64,000 nucleotides of DNA, taken from positions 20,107,837 to 20,171,836 of the forward strand of contig NC_026660.2 in the NCBI RefSeq assembly GCF_000004075.3, written 5' to 3'. The notes beneath the pieces are model-generated. The model searched no databases. It saw only the letters and a program-made list of their open reading frames with translations, and had not been told where the DNA came from. The DNA comes from Cucumis sativus (lineage: Eukaryota > Streptophyta > Magnoliopsida > Cucurbitales > Cucurbitaceae). How positions within the stretch are numbered: position 1 is the first letter of the stretch; each line of letters opens with the position of its first letter. This document shows positions 1 through 13,307 of the stretch, piece after piece. The position numbers and the translations under genes are program-made.

Positions 1-2068
1 AGTCTACTTTACAGAATATGAAGCATTTTGTTGGTTGCTTACAATGTGTTTGATGAATTGTCTCAATGAAGCATTTGGTTGATTTTTAATTGATTTTTGT
101 TCGTTCGAATTAGGAAATCAAGGCCAAGGGAGATTTCATGGCTATGAGTTGAAGCTTTGAGAAAAAGAGAATGAAAAATGAAAGGTGAGATTTTAAACTT
201 TGATGATGTGTAGGGTCTTTTTGTTTATGTCTATGCATTTTTCAAGTGAATTTGAGTACTTTTGATTTTTCTATTGATCTTTTATTTATGGTTGCTATTG
301 AGTTGTATCGTAATTGCATGATAATCATAGCATAAACAAACGATATATCTAAACTTGAACACAAGTACTTGTTATCTAACTCATTACTAAATTGTTGTAA
401 TTTGGTTACTCTTAATTTACTAATGATTGAAGATTAAAAGAAGTTATGAACGTTTTCACTATGAGCAATAAATAAACACTTTATGTTGCTAATGAACTTA
501 TCTTGATTTATAGGAAGCTCTAATAAACCATCAATTTCAATTATTTTGGCCTTGTTATAGTTGTGAAATTCTATTTCTTTTTGTACGTGTTGGAAGTTAA
601 TATGCAATAATAGTCCTACTGCTCCTAGGCAGAGAGAAGTCTGATATTTGTAAGGTAAGTCATTTGCTATTAAACCTAAATGTATTATTGAATTCCATTT
701 TCCATTGTTATTATCTTTGAAAAAGAATGCTAACCTTCACTCTTTTTTTTTTTTTTTTTTGTCTCTATTATGATCTTGCAATCTTGAAAGCGTTACAGTT
801 TCTTTTGTAACATAAATTTTTTTATTTGATTTGGATTGAAATTATGTCTTGCTTTGATTGAATGATAAATGAAATGATTATTGATAGTTATGGGTATGTA
901 CTCTCTCCCTTTCTTACAATAAGTATAGTAGCAACACAAATTTCTACATGTTCTTTTATATTGAAATGAAAGACCAAAAAATGCATAGGGTGCCCATGAG
1001 CATATCTGCAAGTTGTTAAGGTGGTGAATTAAAATAACTCGCAAAAACCATATCTTTAAAGTGGGAGCGTGAGACATACAGTACGGAAGGTACGATTATG
1101 ATTTATGCATTCCTAAAGTATAGTCTTTTTGTTACAATGGAGGCTATATTTTTTATTTTCTACTTTCTGGTATATGCTTCATATTGTGTGTAATATAAGT
1201 CATCATTTATAATGCACTTAGTATAGACATCTTTTATAATGCTACGTGAACTTTTCATATGACATACCCTTTTCAACAAACCTCCCCAAACCTTGTTTGT
1301 AATATTTACATTTTTTGATAGATGTGTTGTATGTTCATTGTTGATAATGGGTATTCTTCGACAAAGATTTATTTTGTATGGTAGAATTTTATCTGCCACT
1401 TACCATGCTAGACCTTTCCAAGAGGAGTAAATTTGAAAATTTTGAAGAAACAACCGTTGTCTTGACTTAAACTTTCTTTGGGTGCATTCTTGTCAATTAG
1501 AAGGAATATCTCTCTCACGCTAGCTAATAATCAGTTTTATTTGCTCTCTAACTTTTAGTTTATTCTCTTTAGACACTCTCTAATGCATATGATTCATTTA
1601 CCACATAAAATAACTGTCGTCGTAGACCATTTTTCTTGTAATGTAGCTATAATGAATTATTTGCATTTTACCATTTTTAAATATTAATTGTTAATAGTTT
1701 GGCTATTTATTTTTTTATTTGACTATTATTTTTCTAGTTTGTTGAATGCAACTTTGTTGGTTCGTTTGACACACTTAATGGTAGGTTATTGCCCTTCTAA
1801 TCACAAATTTTATTTTAAAGAAATATTTATCTTTATTAGTTGAAAACTTGCAACTCTATTTTATTGCTCCTGTCATAGATACGAATGAGGTTGAATTTTA
1901 TTTATTTATTGATATCCCATTAGAGATATTTTATGTTATTCACCATTGGATGTTACGATTTCAAAAAGTTTATTTTTATTTCATTAGCCAATGAAATTTG
2001 TTTCTATTATAAGAAAGTTCATATAGTCAAAAAGTCTGGTGTTGAATACATATTTCTTTTAGTATTCT

Positions 2069-2311
2069 AGGAGAGTTTCAATCCTTAGGAACATTAGATG
2101 GCATTGTTTCATTAGCAAAATGGAGGATTTTAAACAGATTGCATGATAGGAATGAGATGGTATTGTCAAGTAAGTTGCAAAATTATTGTTGTTTAGATGC
2201 TTGTGATTATGTTTTTTTCATTTTAGGTCCTTATTGATAACATAAAAGCACTGGATCCATTTCTTTTGAGGTGGAGATTTGTAAGAAACTATTTATTAAA
2301 ATAGTTATCTT
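2069..2311 (+). pseudogene. two exon-like scraps of an unidentified gene
   Basis: Around 2069-2170 an acceptor-like tattctag is followed by an open stretch reading EFQSLGTLDGIVSLAKWRIL and a little further, ending at a donor-like gtaagt. Around 2227-2300, after a pyrimidine-rich acceptor ending in tttag, a second stretch reads VLIDNIKALDPFLLRWRFVR and then meets a stop. The spacing and splice-like borders suggest remains of a host gene, but I do not recognise the family and the two pieces may be unrelated. It could also be chance. Confidence 0.2.
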
Positions 2312-2439
2312 TTACTTTAAGAAAAAATATAGCTAATTTTGTTAATTGAACTTATGATTTAACTATAGTTTTAACTAGGAGTTATAGGAAAGTTTATAAA
2401 TACATTAATATTTCAAGATGACAAAAACTGACTGAAATA

Positions 2440-2560
2440 ATATCTTGCTCCCAAGCATAGTGGACGTAGGCACCTACTGAAGCACTCTAAAATTTTGTGT
2501 GTTCATCTTCTCCTTCCTCCTCTCTTCATCTCACCATTTCTTAAAAGAAACTAAAAGAAC
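2440..2560 (+). mobile_element. old copia-type LTR fragment
   Basis: The stretch containing agtggacgtaggcacctact followed by a CACTCTAAAATTTTGTGTG-like run and a pyrimidine-rich end resembles the 3' part of plant Ty1/copia LTRs, which carry a conserved 'tggacgtaggca...aaccac...tctgtgt' block. No partner LTR, primer-binding site or coding part is visible nearby, so it is a broken remnant or part of a solo LTR. Family assignment is from memory; the borders are approximate. Confidence 0.4.
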
Positions 2561-4488
2561 AGAACCCAAAAAAATACAGTAAAAAAAGAAATAAGAAGAA
2601 AGCTTGGAGAACTCTTCTTAATCTTCTGTAATCTAAATTTACACACAAAAGTGAAAAGAAAGGGAAAGTAAAAGATGGTGGAGAGGGAACCTATGAATAC
2701 ATGAAAATATGTGGTTTCTTTATATCCACACGCGTGGCTTCAATTACAAACATTGTAATCAACTTTATAACGATAGTTCAATTTCATGGTCTATTAGTAG
2801 TCGTTCTCATATTAATTCAGTTTCTTCCTCCAAATTTGTAGAACTTTTCCTTTTCAATTATAGAGGACGTCAAATTTGATGTATTTGAATATGGTAGGGT
2901 AATTAATAAAGCTTTGAGTTACTTATAAATTTTTCTTTTTAATTGTAATATATCTTTTAAAGTACTTCTCATGAGCTATACTAATATTTTGTTTGGGTAC
3001 TTTTTAATTAACTCCATCTAATTTAGTTAACTTGGTTGGTTTTTGTACCTTTTTCTTGTAATTATAATGAGGTTTTATTTTAAATTTCTAATTAATAGGA
3101 CCAAAGATACAATCCCTCAAATATACATGTAGTCGAGTTCAATGGAATAGCTTGAATCTGTTTAAACCTAAAGACTTATTCATGATGAAGTGGTTTGCTT
3201 ACTATATTTTATTTTTATTTTCTTAATGACGTTCCATACGTTGGATTTTATGCTCTAAGTTTCATGTGCTTCCTAAATAAACTATTTGTTAACTTGCTTT
3301 AAATTTTTGTATTTAATTTTGCATAAACTATTTCAATAGAACAATGTCCAAAATTATTTATAAAAACTCGGACGGACAATACGAAGTTCACATGCACAAA
3401 TGAATCATGTTCAAGTAAATAATCTAAAAAGTCTACGATAATGGATAAAATTAGGTGTCTAATTATTCCAATGATACTATGATTTTGATCCACTTTTGTA
3501 ATTGTTAAAATGGATACGATGTGAAATGTGTTCTTGGAATATAAGTGGCTCAAGCCCTCAACTCAAAATGTCTACTACCATGACTTAGTTAAAATGGTAG
3601 AAACTCCATTAAACCACACTTAATTAATCATTGTTTAAAGTCAAAATGGTTGATTCATCCATTAAATAGCTCAATCGTTCTAATAAAGTCTATGTCATTA
3701 TATTTTATAAATTGCAAAATTAATAAACTTGAAAGTGGATAGTCATTTGATAATTGTAGGATATATCTAATTACTTCATACGTATAATATGTAAAAAAAA
3801 AATGGTATCAACGGTTTTATTTTATAAAATTTGTCATTTATTTTTTATTTATGGATGTGATACAAGAATCTAACCTACCATCCCTTAGAAGAGAAAGTTG
3901 ATATTCTTTTACTTTAATTTTAAAGTAGTATTTGAGTCGTTTTTTTAAAATATAACAAAATCCCTTTTTCATCATTCAAATTAGTTTAATATTTAATTAT
4001 TTAATTATTAAAATTGATACAAATAATTTTAAATAGTTATGGGTGTGGAAGTAGAAGTGGTTCTAAATTGAAATAAAAAAGATATTAAATGGGACATAAA
4101 TTAAAAAGCAATATCATAAATTTCTCATTATTTTTCTCATAAAAAATGACCTTAACGAATTTAATAAATGGAAAATTGCAAAAATTCCATAATTCGGAAA
4201 TTGAAAATGGAAACGCAGGGTTTCGAACAACGAATATGCGTGCTCGATGTTCCGATTCTCAAGGCCACGTTAGACCACAAATCAACGCCCACAAAGCTAC
4301 CTCACACTTAATACAAACATCCAACGGTTCAAATTAACTCTATTTTCTTTCTTCCATCGGCCTGCCTCTTCCTTCTTTTCTTATTTCATTTCATCATTAA
4401 TAAACACTTCAAGGGCCACCCTACGCCACGATTTCCTCTTTTCTCCCTCACCGCCGAAGTTCATCAATCTCCTCTTCCCGGAAAAGCC

Positions 4489-7364
4489 ATGGGGAAAGGT
4501 CCAGGTCTTTACTCCGACATTGGCAAGAAAGCTAGAGGTTCCTTCCTTTCTTCTTCATTCTCTGTTTCTCTATGTCTTTCTTGTTCTCTAACTTGTTGAA
4601 ATTATTTTTTTCCCTTTTTCCATAGATCTTCTCTATAAGGATTACCAGAGCGACCATAAATTCACCGTCACTACTTACACTTCTGGTGGAGTTGTGAGTT
4701 TCTGAATTTTTCTTCCTTACATTTTCAGTCGGATTTTGTTGTTTTGGCGGCTTTTTATTGCAATCAACATATCGTTGTTCCTTCTCTGTGCTGTAATTTC
4801 TTTTGTGTGTTGCTTTTGTTTGATTCTTGAGAAATGTTTGCATTGGAAAGCTAAGCGACTCACTGTCCTACGCCCCGACGGAACGACGGACCGACTGACC
4901 GACTGACCTCGCTTCTTTCTATGTAATTAATGTTTGTTCTTGGGTTTGTAGGTCGGAGGGGTGTAATCTTTGTTTTGAAGATTCAAGAATTCATTTCTGT
5001 CGGTATTGTCATTTTCAGGCCGGATATCGATATTGTTTTTTATCTTTATTTTACTAAGGGCTAAGGCAGAGGAATTAAGAGCGGGAGGATTCTTGGAATT
5101 CGTGTCAAGAGTGTTATGTAGTTTTTGTTAGAGATTGTTGAAGAAAGAATCGAAAATATTAAAAGGTTTTGCAATGTACATTCTTTTTTTCGTTATTTTG
5201 GACGGTTTAATATTTTATAATTAGATGTTTGTGATTGGGTTAAATAAGGTGCACCATTTTCTTAGATAACTTTAGTCGAAAGCAATTTCTTTTCGCGAGC
5301 ATTCCCAAGGAATAGCCTCTTTCTAGCTAACAATAAAAATGTTGATACACTGAAGCTCCCGTTTGTCTAAGCAATCTCTTACCCAAAAGCTTTTATTTCT
5401 ATTAATTATTATTGAATCTGGGATGTTCCTATAATTGTTTTTGTTTTCATATGTAAAGCTATAGGCTGGTATCGTAAATGCCATAATCTAGTTTAGGACA
5501 TAATGTGCAAGTATAACTGACTTTTATGAATTTCTTATGAAACTATCATTTGCTTATCTGACCTTTATATGATGCAGCATGTCACATCTTTCGTTTTTGT
5601 ATTTCTCTTATGTTATAATTGAACTTTCTCTTTGATTCACTTTTCAGGCTATCAGTTCTACTGGAATTAAGAAAGGTGAGATATTTTTGGCAGATGTAAG
5701 CACTCAGCTAAAGAACAACAACATCACAACTGACGTAAAAGTTGACACCCACTCCAATGTAAGTCTATATGACTAAACATTTCAAAGGTTTCTATATGTT
5801 TTGAAAATATAGTTTCACTGAATAAGTTTGTATTTTGAAATGCTCTTAAGTGTTTGGTACTTGTAAATAGTTTCCTTTGTATTGTGCTAGAAAAACTATT
5901 TTGTGCTGCTGCTGATGTGAAGATTTTATCTAAAGGTTTGTTTTTGCTTGAGCTGTAGGTTCACACTACTGTTACTATTGATGAACCTGCTCCAGGGTTG
6001 AAGACAATTTTTAGCTTTCGTGTTCCTGACCAGAGATCTGGCAAGGTAGTTACTTCTTAAATTGTGTGATGCTACTAGGACAAAAACAAATTGATGATCT
6101 TTTGTAGTTTTCTAACAATTGGTAGAAACAGGGATGACTTCTCTGTTCCCCATTCTTGCCTCAAAAATATTTCCCACCTTCTGTGAAAATTTTCTTAAAA
6201 TGGGGTGTTCTCGACTCCTTGTGGTTGATTTATTAGAATAAGATAAACTATGTATAAAAAAATATAAGCTATCAATCTATCATGCAGCATTAATTATCAA
6301 ACAATTTACACCCGTATGGGCACAGATTGATCTTCTTGTATTTGATCATTTATGATAACTTGTTCAGGTTGAACTCCAATATCAGCATGAATATGCTGGA
6401 ATAAGCACTGGCATTGGTCTGACTGCCAGCCCCATTGTTAACTTCGCTGGTGTTATTGGAAATGACAAACTCTCACTTGGAACAGATTTGTCATTTGACA
6501 CTGCCTCAGGAAACATTACTAAATTGAATGCAGGCTTGAGTTACACTCACTCTGACCTTATTGCGGCACTTACCTTGTAAGAAAGCAAACTCTTTCTTTG
6601 TACTTCTTTTCTCATACCTTTGTTTATTTATGAGAATTTATCTTTTTCATTGAGAGAAAATGAAAGAATAAAAAAGGAGGCGACCTAAAAAAGTAGCCCG
6701 TAAAATGATTCCCTTCCAGCAGTTATTTTATGCTTATTCTCAAAACAATATTCTTTCAACAAAGTGACAAAAATGTAGCACTTTTACTCTTAGTGAGAGA
6801 GTTGTCGAGAAAGGAGAGAACACTTTACATTTTCTCTCAGAAGATTTATACTCCGAACTATTAACTCTTAATTCGAAAATGCTTAACTTTAGAATAAAGT
6901 TTTTATTTTATTTTATATCTATTACTGGTTAAAACCACTTTGCATCTGCATGCGCCATACAAAGAGGCCATAGCAAAAGAAACCAATAGAAGTTAAAGCC
7001 CTTCTATCATAACCAAGACCAGACATATGATATTCAATCTGTGTTGTCAAATTACAGGAACGACAAAGGTGATGCTCTTACTGCATCCTACTACCACCTG
7101 GTTAGCCCATTGAGCAACACGGCCGTTGGTGCGGAGCTTTCACATAGCTTTTCTAGCAATGAAAACACTCTCACTATAGGCACACAGCATGCTCTAGACC
7201 CCCTGACTTCAGTGAAGGCACGGGTGAACAACTATGGTAGGGCAAGTGCTCTAATCCAGCACGAATGGCGCCCGAAATCCTTGTTCACCATTTCTGGAGA
7301 AGTTGACACACGAGCCATTGATAAGAGCGCAAAGATTGGTCTAGCCTTGGTTCTCAAGCCTTAG
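4489..7364 (+). CDS. VDAC: mitochondrial outer membrane porin (VDAC)
   Basis: Voltage-dependent anion channel, the beta-barrel pore that passes metabolites and nucleotides across the outer mitochondrial membrane. Exons: 4489-4537, 4626-4693, 5648-5758, 5959-6045, 6368-6576 and 7058-7364, all with GT-AG borders. They sum to 831 nt, or 276 residues, the usual plant VDAC length. The protein starts [20 protein letters not shown], the family's N-terminal helix, continues through the alternating strands of a Porin_3 barrel, and ends in LALVLKP. It has no cleavable presequence, as expected for an outer-membrane barrel. The start is fixed by the conserved MGKGPG opening and a pyrimidine-rich leader upstream. 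Intron 2 is the longest, about 950 nt. Arabidopsis has several VDAC paralogues and I cannot say which one this matches best. Confidence 0.96.
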
Positions 7365-9316
7365 GGGGAAATCTGTTCATCCTTGGAGATTACCGTGGAG
7401 GGTAATAAGCTGGTTTTTTCTTCATCTAGTGTAGACTTTTTTCTTTTTCTTTTTCTTTTTCTTCATATTATCAAAATTTCCCTTCCCCAACTGGAACATT
7501 GATGTTTGTTTTCAATTGGTTGCATCTGTTGGAGGGTGTTCGGGTTTGTGAAAATAATTGACTTCAACAATCAGTTTTCTTTTGGCTGAAGTGAACTTTG
7601 CGGTGGTTTTTAAACTCAATTGAAATCATTCACTTTAGTTCAGTGCAAAGCGAGGGGTGTTGGTTGATCTTGAAATTATTCGGTTTTGAAAAGGTTTTGT
7701 GTAGGGTTGCTGTGGTGACCGCAGATGAAGTCATGTTCGAAAAGAGAATTGGAGAGGGTAATATGAAAAATGAAAACAAAACGGATGAATTACAAATTTA
7801 CAATGGTTTCAACATTTAGAAAAGTTAATTATTTATAAAATTGAATTTTATATCTTGACTGGGATTCTAGAATTTTAATTTAATGTTTAATCAACCATTT
7901 TTTAGGTTAAAAAAAAAAACTTTAGAATTTAAGGATTTAACACACGATGATACACTTATTAGTTAAAAGTTGTAATTTAATAATAATGTATGAATAGGTT
8001 TTGTAATTATTTTTTACGAAATGATAAACAGAAGGTTTTAAAAAAGAAAAATCTGAAAAGGATTTAGAAAATAAAATATAGGCCAGATATGAAATAGAAA
8101 TTGTTTGGAAAAAAAAATAGTTTTTTTAAATTTAATTTTTTAAAAAATAGAAAGTATTTTTTGTGATATTATGTGAAAGCTATAATTAGAAAATAGGGTG
8201 TGACATAACTAAACATTCTTTGATCTCCATACTTATACTTATAGATGTAGCACTAAAAGTAAATTGTAAAAATCTAGTTCATTTTTTAAAAAAATACTTC
8301 TAAAAAGAGATTACAAATTAAAGAATGGATTATTTGTAATTAAGGTTTAAACACCCAATTTAAAAAATATATATAAAGGTAGACTTAAACATAGACTACT
8401 ATTTGTTTGAGTCATATTGTAACTTATATATTTGAGAAAAATCCGTAAAAAATGATACTTAAAATTAAAAAAGAAAAACCTAGGTAAGGCCGTACCCGCT
8501 CTTTTACTTCCTCACTCTCGGGGAGACTATCCTTTCTTCACGCCGGTTCCCTCCCTTACGCACCTCCTTGCCACCGCCGCCGTTGGTATAGTCTCTCTTC
8601 CCGCTTTGTCCCTCTTCTACCAGTTTTTTACTGCTATACATTTGGCACTCCCGTCATCCCTTGTCCGGTTCAAAGTTCACCTGTGCACGAGGGCAATACT
8701 GTATCATCTCCGTCAACTGGAAATGTTTTGACGGTACGCATCCCTTGCTAGATCCGAATCTCCCTCCATTTCTCTTTCTCTTTCTCCGGTAACTTTAGTT
8801 ATTTCACTCATCTATTTCTCTATTGATTGGCCTTTTCTGGTGCTGTAACAGTGATGGTTCTTTTTTTTCCTGGTTCGTGTTATTACTGCACTGTGAACAT
8901 GATGGGAGAAATTAGTGTTTATGTAACTACGAGAGTCTCCAAAGTGTGTATTGCAGTGTCGTGTTTAGAGAAGAAAAGGGATTTTGTTTCTATTTTCTTG
9001 AATTGTATCTTTCTTCAAATGTCTGTCCGATAATCTGTTACAGGATCGGCGCAGCCTCAGAATGTTACTTACTGTTTGAATTTCTTGAATTGTATCTTTC
9101 TTCAAATGGTTTGATTTTTTTTTTCCCCCTTTACTTTTGAAGGTCTCCTGTTAACAGTGAAATTCTCGTTTTACTATTAGTGCTAGACTTTGTTTCTCAT
9201 TTGTGTTATCTTAACTAATTTTTGGGAGCTTGATTGTAGAGAAGAAATGAAAAGAGGAGCTTAATATCTAGGATAAGCTTGTGTTGATTAGAAGCTTCAT
9301 TTCCGAGCAAGCTATA
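7365..9316. other. 3' end of VDAC, spacer, and promoter/5'UTR of the PRP4-like gene
   Basis: The first few hundred bases are presumably VDAC 3'UTR. From about 7900 to 8470 the sequence is AT-rich with no gene visible. From about 8480 it turns GC-richer with CT-rich runs, which looks like a transcription start region. An intron in the 5'UTR is likely: donor g|gtacgc at 8733/8734 and acceptor tgattgtag|a at 9239/9240, leaving a leader exon just before the ATG at 9317. Inside this inferred intron a 28-bp stretch occurs twice (8994-9021 and 9081-9108). Confidence 0.5.
8994..9108. repeat. 28-bp direct repeat, two copies
   Basis: A 28-bp stretch beginning tttcttgaattgtatctttc occurs at 8994-9021 and again at 9081-9108, 87 bases apart and identical over its length. 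It lies in the inferred 5'UTR intron of the PRP4-like gene. It looks like a local duplication with no clear function. Confidence 0.8.
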
Positions 9317-12300
9317 ATGGAAATTGATGATCAAAACCCTGCATCAACTGCTGCGGAATCTCCTGAAACCCTTCCTGGTGGTGAAAATGAGGAACTTGAT
9401 AATCCAGCCGAACCAACTCAACCTGCAGCTACATCAGTTATTCCACCTTCAATTGTCCCTGCCATTGCTCCTATCCCCCCTCCAATTATCCGTCCATTGG
9501 CTCCTCTTCCGAGCCGACCTCCCCTCTTTAGGCCCCCTGTAACACAAAATGGTGAGCTGAGAACAAGTGACTCAGACTCGGAACATGATGAATTGGCTCC
9601 TTCCCGAACAGCTCCAGGTTCAACTGCAGAGTATGAAATCTCAGAAGAGAGCAGGCAAGCTAGGGAGCGTCATGAAAAAGCCATGCAGGAATTTTTGATG
9701 AAGCGTCGTGCTTCTGCTCTAGCAGTGCCTACTAATGACATGGCTGTTCGAGCTCGTCTTCGACGTCTTGGTGAGCCCATAACTCTTTTTGGAGAAAGAG
9801 AAATGGAAAGACGGGACAGGTTGCGGTCGATAATGGCACGATTGGATGCTGAAGGGCAGTTAGAGAAGCTCATGAAAGTTCACGAGGAAGAGGAGGCTGC
9901 AGCTACTGGTGGAACTGAGGAGGCTGAGGAGGAAGTGCTTCAGTATCCCTTTTATACTGAGGGGTCCAAAGCTCTCTTGGATGCAAGAATTGATATTGCA
10001 AAGTATTCCATCCTAAGAGCATCTTCACGCCTGGAGCGTGCAAAGAGGAAACGGGATGACCCAGATGAAGATGTGGAAGCGGAAATGGATTGGGCTCTGA
10101 GACAGGCTGAAAGTTTGGTCCTGGACTGTAGTGAGATAGGAGATGATCGACCACTTTCTGGTTGTTCTTTCTCGTCTGATGGAAAATTTCTTGCCACTAG
10201 GTATCTTCTCACTTTGCAGTTAATGATTTTTAGCTACTGTACCAGTTTCCCCTTTTTAATATCCATCCCCATTTCGCCTCTTGGTAGAAGGGGGAAAAAC
10301 GAAAAAAGAAAATATAATAGATCTTTCTGGCTATAGATTAGCTATTATCTTCCTACTTAGCTAAACTTCCTCAGTTGAACACGAAACCAAAGATAATATA
10401 GAAATTAATGTTTTTCCATTTTTCATTCCAGTACGTGATAAGCTTTACAGGCTTTGTATTTAGCTTTCATTTGCTACTGGCTTTGCATTTGATGGTTTCT
10501 GTATTTTTTTTTCTTGTTTCATTTCTATAGTTCATTGAGTGGAGTTGCAAAATTGTGGAGCATGCCTCAAGTAAGGAAGGTTTCCAACTTTAAGGGACAC
10601 ACAGAGCGTGTTACTGATGTAATGTTTTCTCCAGTGAACGAGTGTTTAGCAACTGCCTCTGCTGACCGAACTGCAAGGTTGTGGTCTGCTGAAGGATCTC
10701 TACTTAAAACATTTGAGGGCCATCTAGACCGCCTTGCACGAATTGCCTTCCACCCGTCGGGCAAGTACTTGGGCACAACTAGCTTTGACAAGACCTGGAG
10801 ATTATGGGATGTTGAAACTGGTGTAGAATTACTTCTTCAAGAAGGTCACAGTAGAAGTGTCTATGGGATAGCCTTCCACCATGATGGATCCTTGGTATCA
10901 TCTTGTGGACTTGATGCGCTTGCTCGCGTTTGGGATCTTCGAACTGGTAGAAGTGTTCTTGCCTTGGAAGGCCACGTCAAGCCAGTAAAGCTCTCTCCTT
11001 TCTTTCGATGGGATTGTAGAACATTTGCTTTTTTAATAAATTGGCTTGTTTGCTTCTCACTGATTCCTTGTTTTTCAATGGATGTCATATGTCTATGATG
11101 TTATAACCAGGTCCTTGGAGTTAGTTTTTCACCCAACGGTTATCATTTAGCTACTGGTGGAGAAGATAACACTTGTCGAATATGGGATTTAAGGAAGAAA
11201 AAATCTCTTTACATAATACCTGCACATTCAAACTTAGTTTCACAGGTGAAATATGAACCTCAGGAGGGATATTTCTTGGTTACTGCATCATTTGATATGA
11301 CAGCAAAGGTAATCTTGAATACTGCCAGGATGATATAATCTTGTTCAATTCTTAATATTTTCATTTGATTGTTGCTTAATCTCACTTGTTGTCTAAGGTT
11401 TCACTATCATATGCTCAACTTTTTTTTTCTGCAGATTTGGTCTGCTCGAGATTTTAAGCCTGTGAAGACACTCTCTGGTCACGAAGCAAAAGTTACATCT
11501 TTGGATATAATTTCAGGTTAGTTATATAACAACTCCTAGGTCATTTACTATTATTGCGTTGTTTACACAGATTGCCACCTAAAGATTTGTAATTTTCACC
11601 GGTAATTAGCCTTATTTAGGCACAATCTCAGATTGAACTAATTAACAAAAATATCTTTCTGAGGTGGAACCATATTATGTCATTGATGAGCTGGAATTCG
11701 GGATCCTATTTTATTAGCTCTAGTGGTGAAAATGGACAGCTTTTTCTTGGTCTAAAATTAAGTGCTCTTTCAAACATTATAGGTTATCGATTTTAGTTAC
11801 TGGTTCACGATCTCTTCTTTGATCACCTTTAGATTCTTGAGATATCCTCCTTATTTCATTTTGAAATATTCCTTTTACACAAAAAAAAAAGAGGTTTCGG
11901 ACCTTTGGTGGCGGGCGATGGCCATGTTAGCTCCAGTGAGAGAGAGCAAACGAGTGAGAGAGAAAGGGGACTAACCAATGAGTGGTACAACCAGTAGGGA
12001 AGGGGGAACTAAAACCAACTAGTGATGGAGAGAAGGGGAAGAAGTACCTTTTGGTTTTATTGGGAGAAGTGTTGAGCTCGAGTGAGAGGGAGATAAACAA
12101 AATGGTTGTTGATTGAAGTCTCATCTCTGCAATTTATGAAAGAGAGAAAAAAGGAAAGAAAGAATGACTTGAAGTCTTTAACCTTCAAAAAATTGTGTGT
12201 GTCTATATATATAGATAGATAGGTATATGAGATTGATTCAGTTCAGGTTGAATCAAAGTTCTTTTCAAGTATGCCCAATTCTTTTGTTTATTTTTGTGAT

Positions 12301-13307
12301 CTTGTACAATTCACAGCGGAGTAACCAACCCAAGTTCTAATTACTCAACTTTTTTCATCAACATAGATTGGAAGGTTTATATTGAGAGAAGTGAATGAAT
12401 ATAGGAGGGAATTAGAAAAAACGTGCAACAGAAAGAGGGGATCAGACTAACTACGTGGACTCCAGTCCAAATGAACAAGACCTAGGTCATAAGTACAAAA
12501 AGAACTACTGATTGACGCCCACAAGGACATGTTAGGCCGTTCAAGAGATTTTACTGTAGCTTAGCTTTTTCCTTCGTTGTTTGGTGGCCTCTTCTTTGGC
12601 TACCTGTTGGGTGTTCTCACTTTAGAAGGTTAAAAATTCTAAAAAAGGTAAATCTTTTTGTGGTGAATTCTTAAAAGTAGTGCCAGTATGGTTGGACTAT
12701 ACCAGGGGAAGGGGATCTAGAACACCTTTAGGGTGGTGTTCCTATGGCTTAGAACAAATTCTTTTTCCCGGATGATGGATGTTAGTTCAATCCAAGGTTG
12801 TTAAATGATCTTTTGGGCACTGGAAAGTATTTCAGTAATCTTTGTAATACGGTGTTGGTTTTTTCTCTAATCTTCACCCTTGCTGTAATATTTCAGCCCA
12901 TTATTGTTTATGTGAAATTTCAAATAAGACCAACTCAACCAGAATATGGTTAAGGATTTAGGAAATTATTAAAGGATACTGGACTGTTTTTGTGACAAGT
13001 AAAACGTTGGAAGGTGTTTGAATGTAATTTGCTTGTCTTTAAGGACGCAACCATAAAAGTTATCAACAGTTTTTCTTTGGTTTTAATATGAATGGTTACT
13101 GATACATCTTTAACACTAAGCTCTAAGTTTGTGCATTGTATGCTTAAAATACTTTATGGAGCTTTATTCTGCATATATGCTTCTGATACCCTGATATTGT
13201 TCTTGTCAATAACAGACGGACAGTGTATTGCAACCGTCTCACATGATCGGACCATAAAGCTCTGGTCTGTTAATAGTAAAGACATTCAGACTATGGACGT
13301 TGATTGA
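9317..13307 (+). CDS. LIS: U4/U6 snRNP PRP4-like WD40 protein (LACHESIS-type)
   Basis: Spliceosome subunit of the U4/U6.U5 tri-snRNP. In Arabidopsis the PRP4 homologue LACHESIS restricts egg-cell fate in the female gametophyte. Coding exons: 9317-10200, 10531-10984, 11111-11308, 11435-11516 and 13216-13307, 1710 nt, 569 residues. Visible parts: an acidic and proline-rich N-terminus (residues 1-100), a charged helical stretch (110-135), the PRP4 SFM motif around 140-190 (RARLRRLGEPITLFGERE), then seven WD40 blades from about 275 to the end with repeated W-D or L-W endings (SADRTARLWS, DNTCRIWDLR, DRTIKLWSVN). The start at MEIDDQNP is preferred over an in-frame ATG 36 nt upstream because LACHESIS proteins begin MEID. 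Intron 4 is large (1.7 kb) and holds low-complexity purine-rich DNA and a (TA/GATA) microsatellite near 12193-12231. Confidence 0.93.

Larger units (their letters stand above)
1..4488. other. gene-poor AT-rich region left of VDAC
   Basis: No gene could be supported here. The sequence is AT-rich and closed in all frames beyond about 95 codons. It holds a poly-T run near 743-760, a copia-like LTR piece near 2440-2560 and exon-like scraps near 2070-2310, listed separately. The last 150 bases are likely the promoter and 5' leader of the porin gene, which follows directly on the + strand. Confidence 0.6.

Noticed and set aside
4196-4290. tRNA-like stretch (minus strand ggtctaacgtggcc ... tgttcgaaaccctgcg) upstream of VDAC
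   Set aside because: It has T-arm and D-arm-like words, but no acceptor stem or anticodon stem pairs properly, so it is not a tRNA gene. A decayed tRNA-derived relic is possible but not supported.
9670-10212. Minus-strand open frames within exon 1 of the PRP4-like gene
   Set aside because: They are antisense shadows of a well-recognised coding exon.
11927-12124. 65-codon minus-strand frame in intron 4 of the PRP4-like gene
   Set aside because: Low-complexity Ser/Leu/Pro composition from purine-rich DNA, no recognisable domain.
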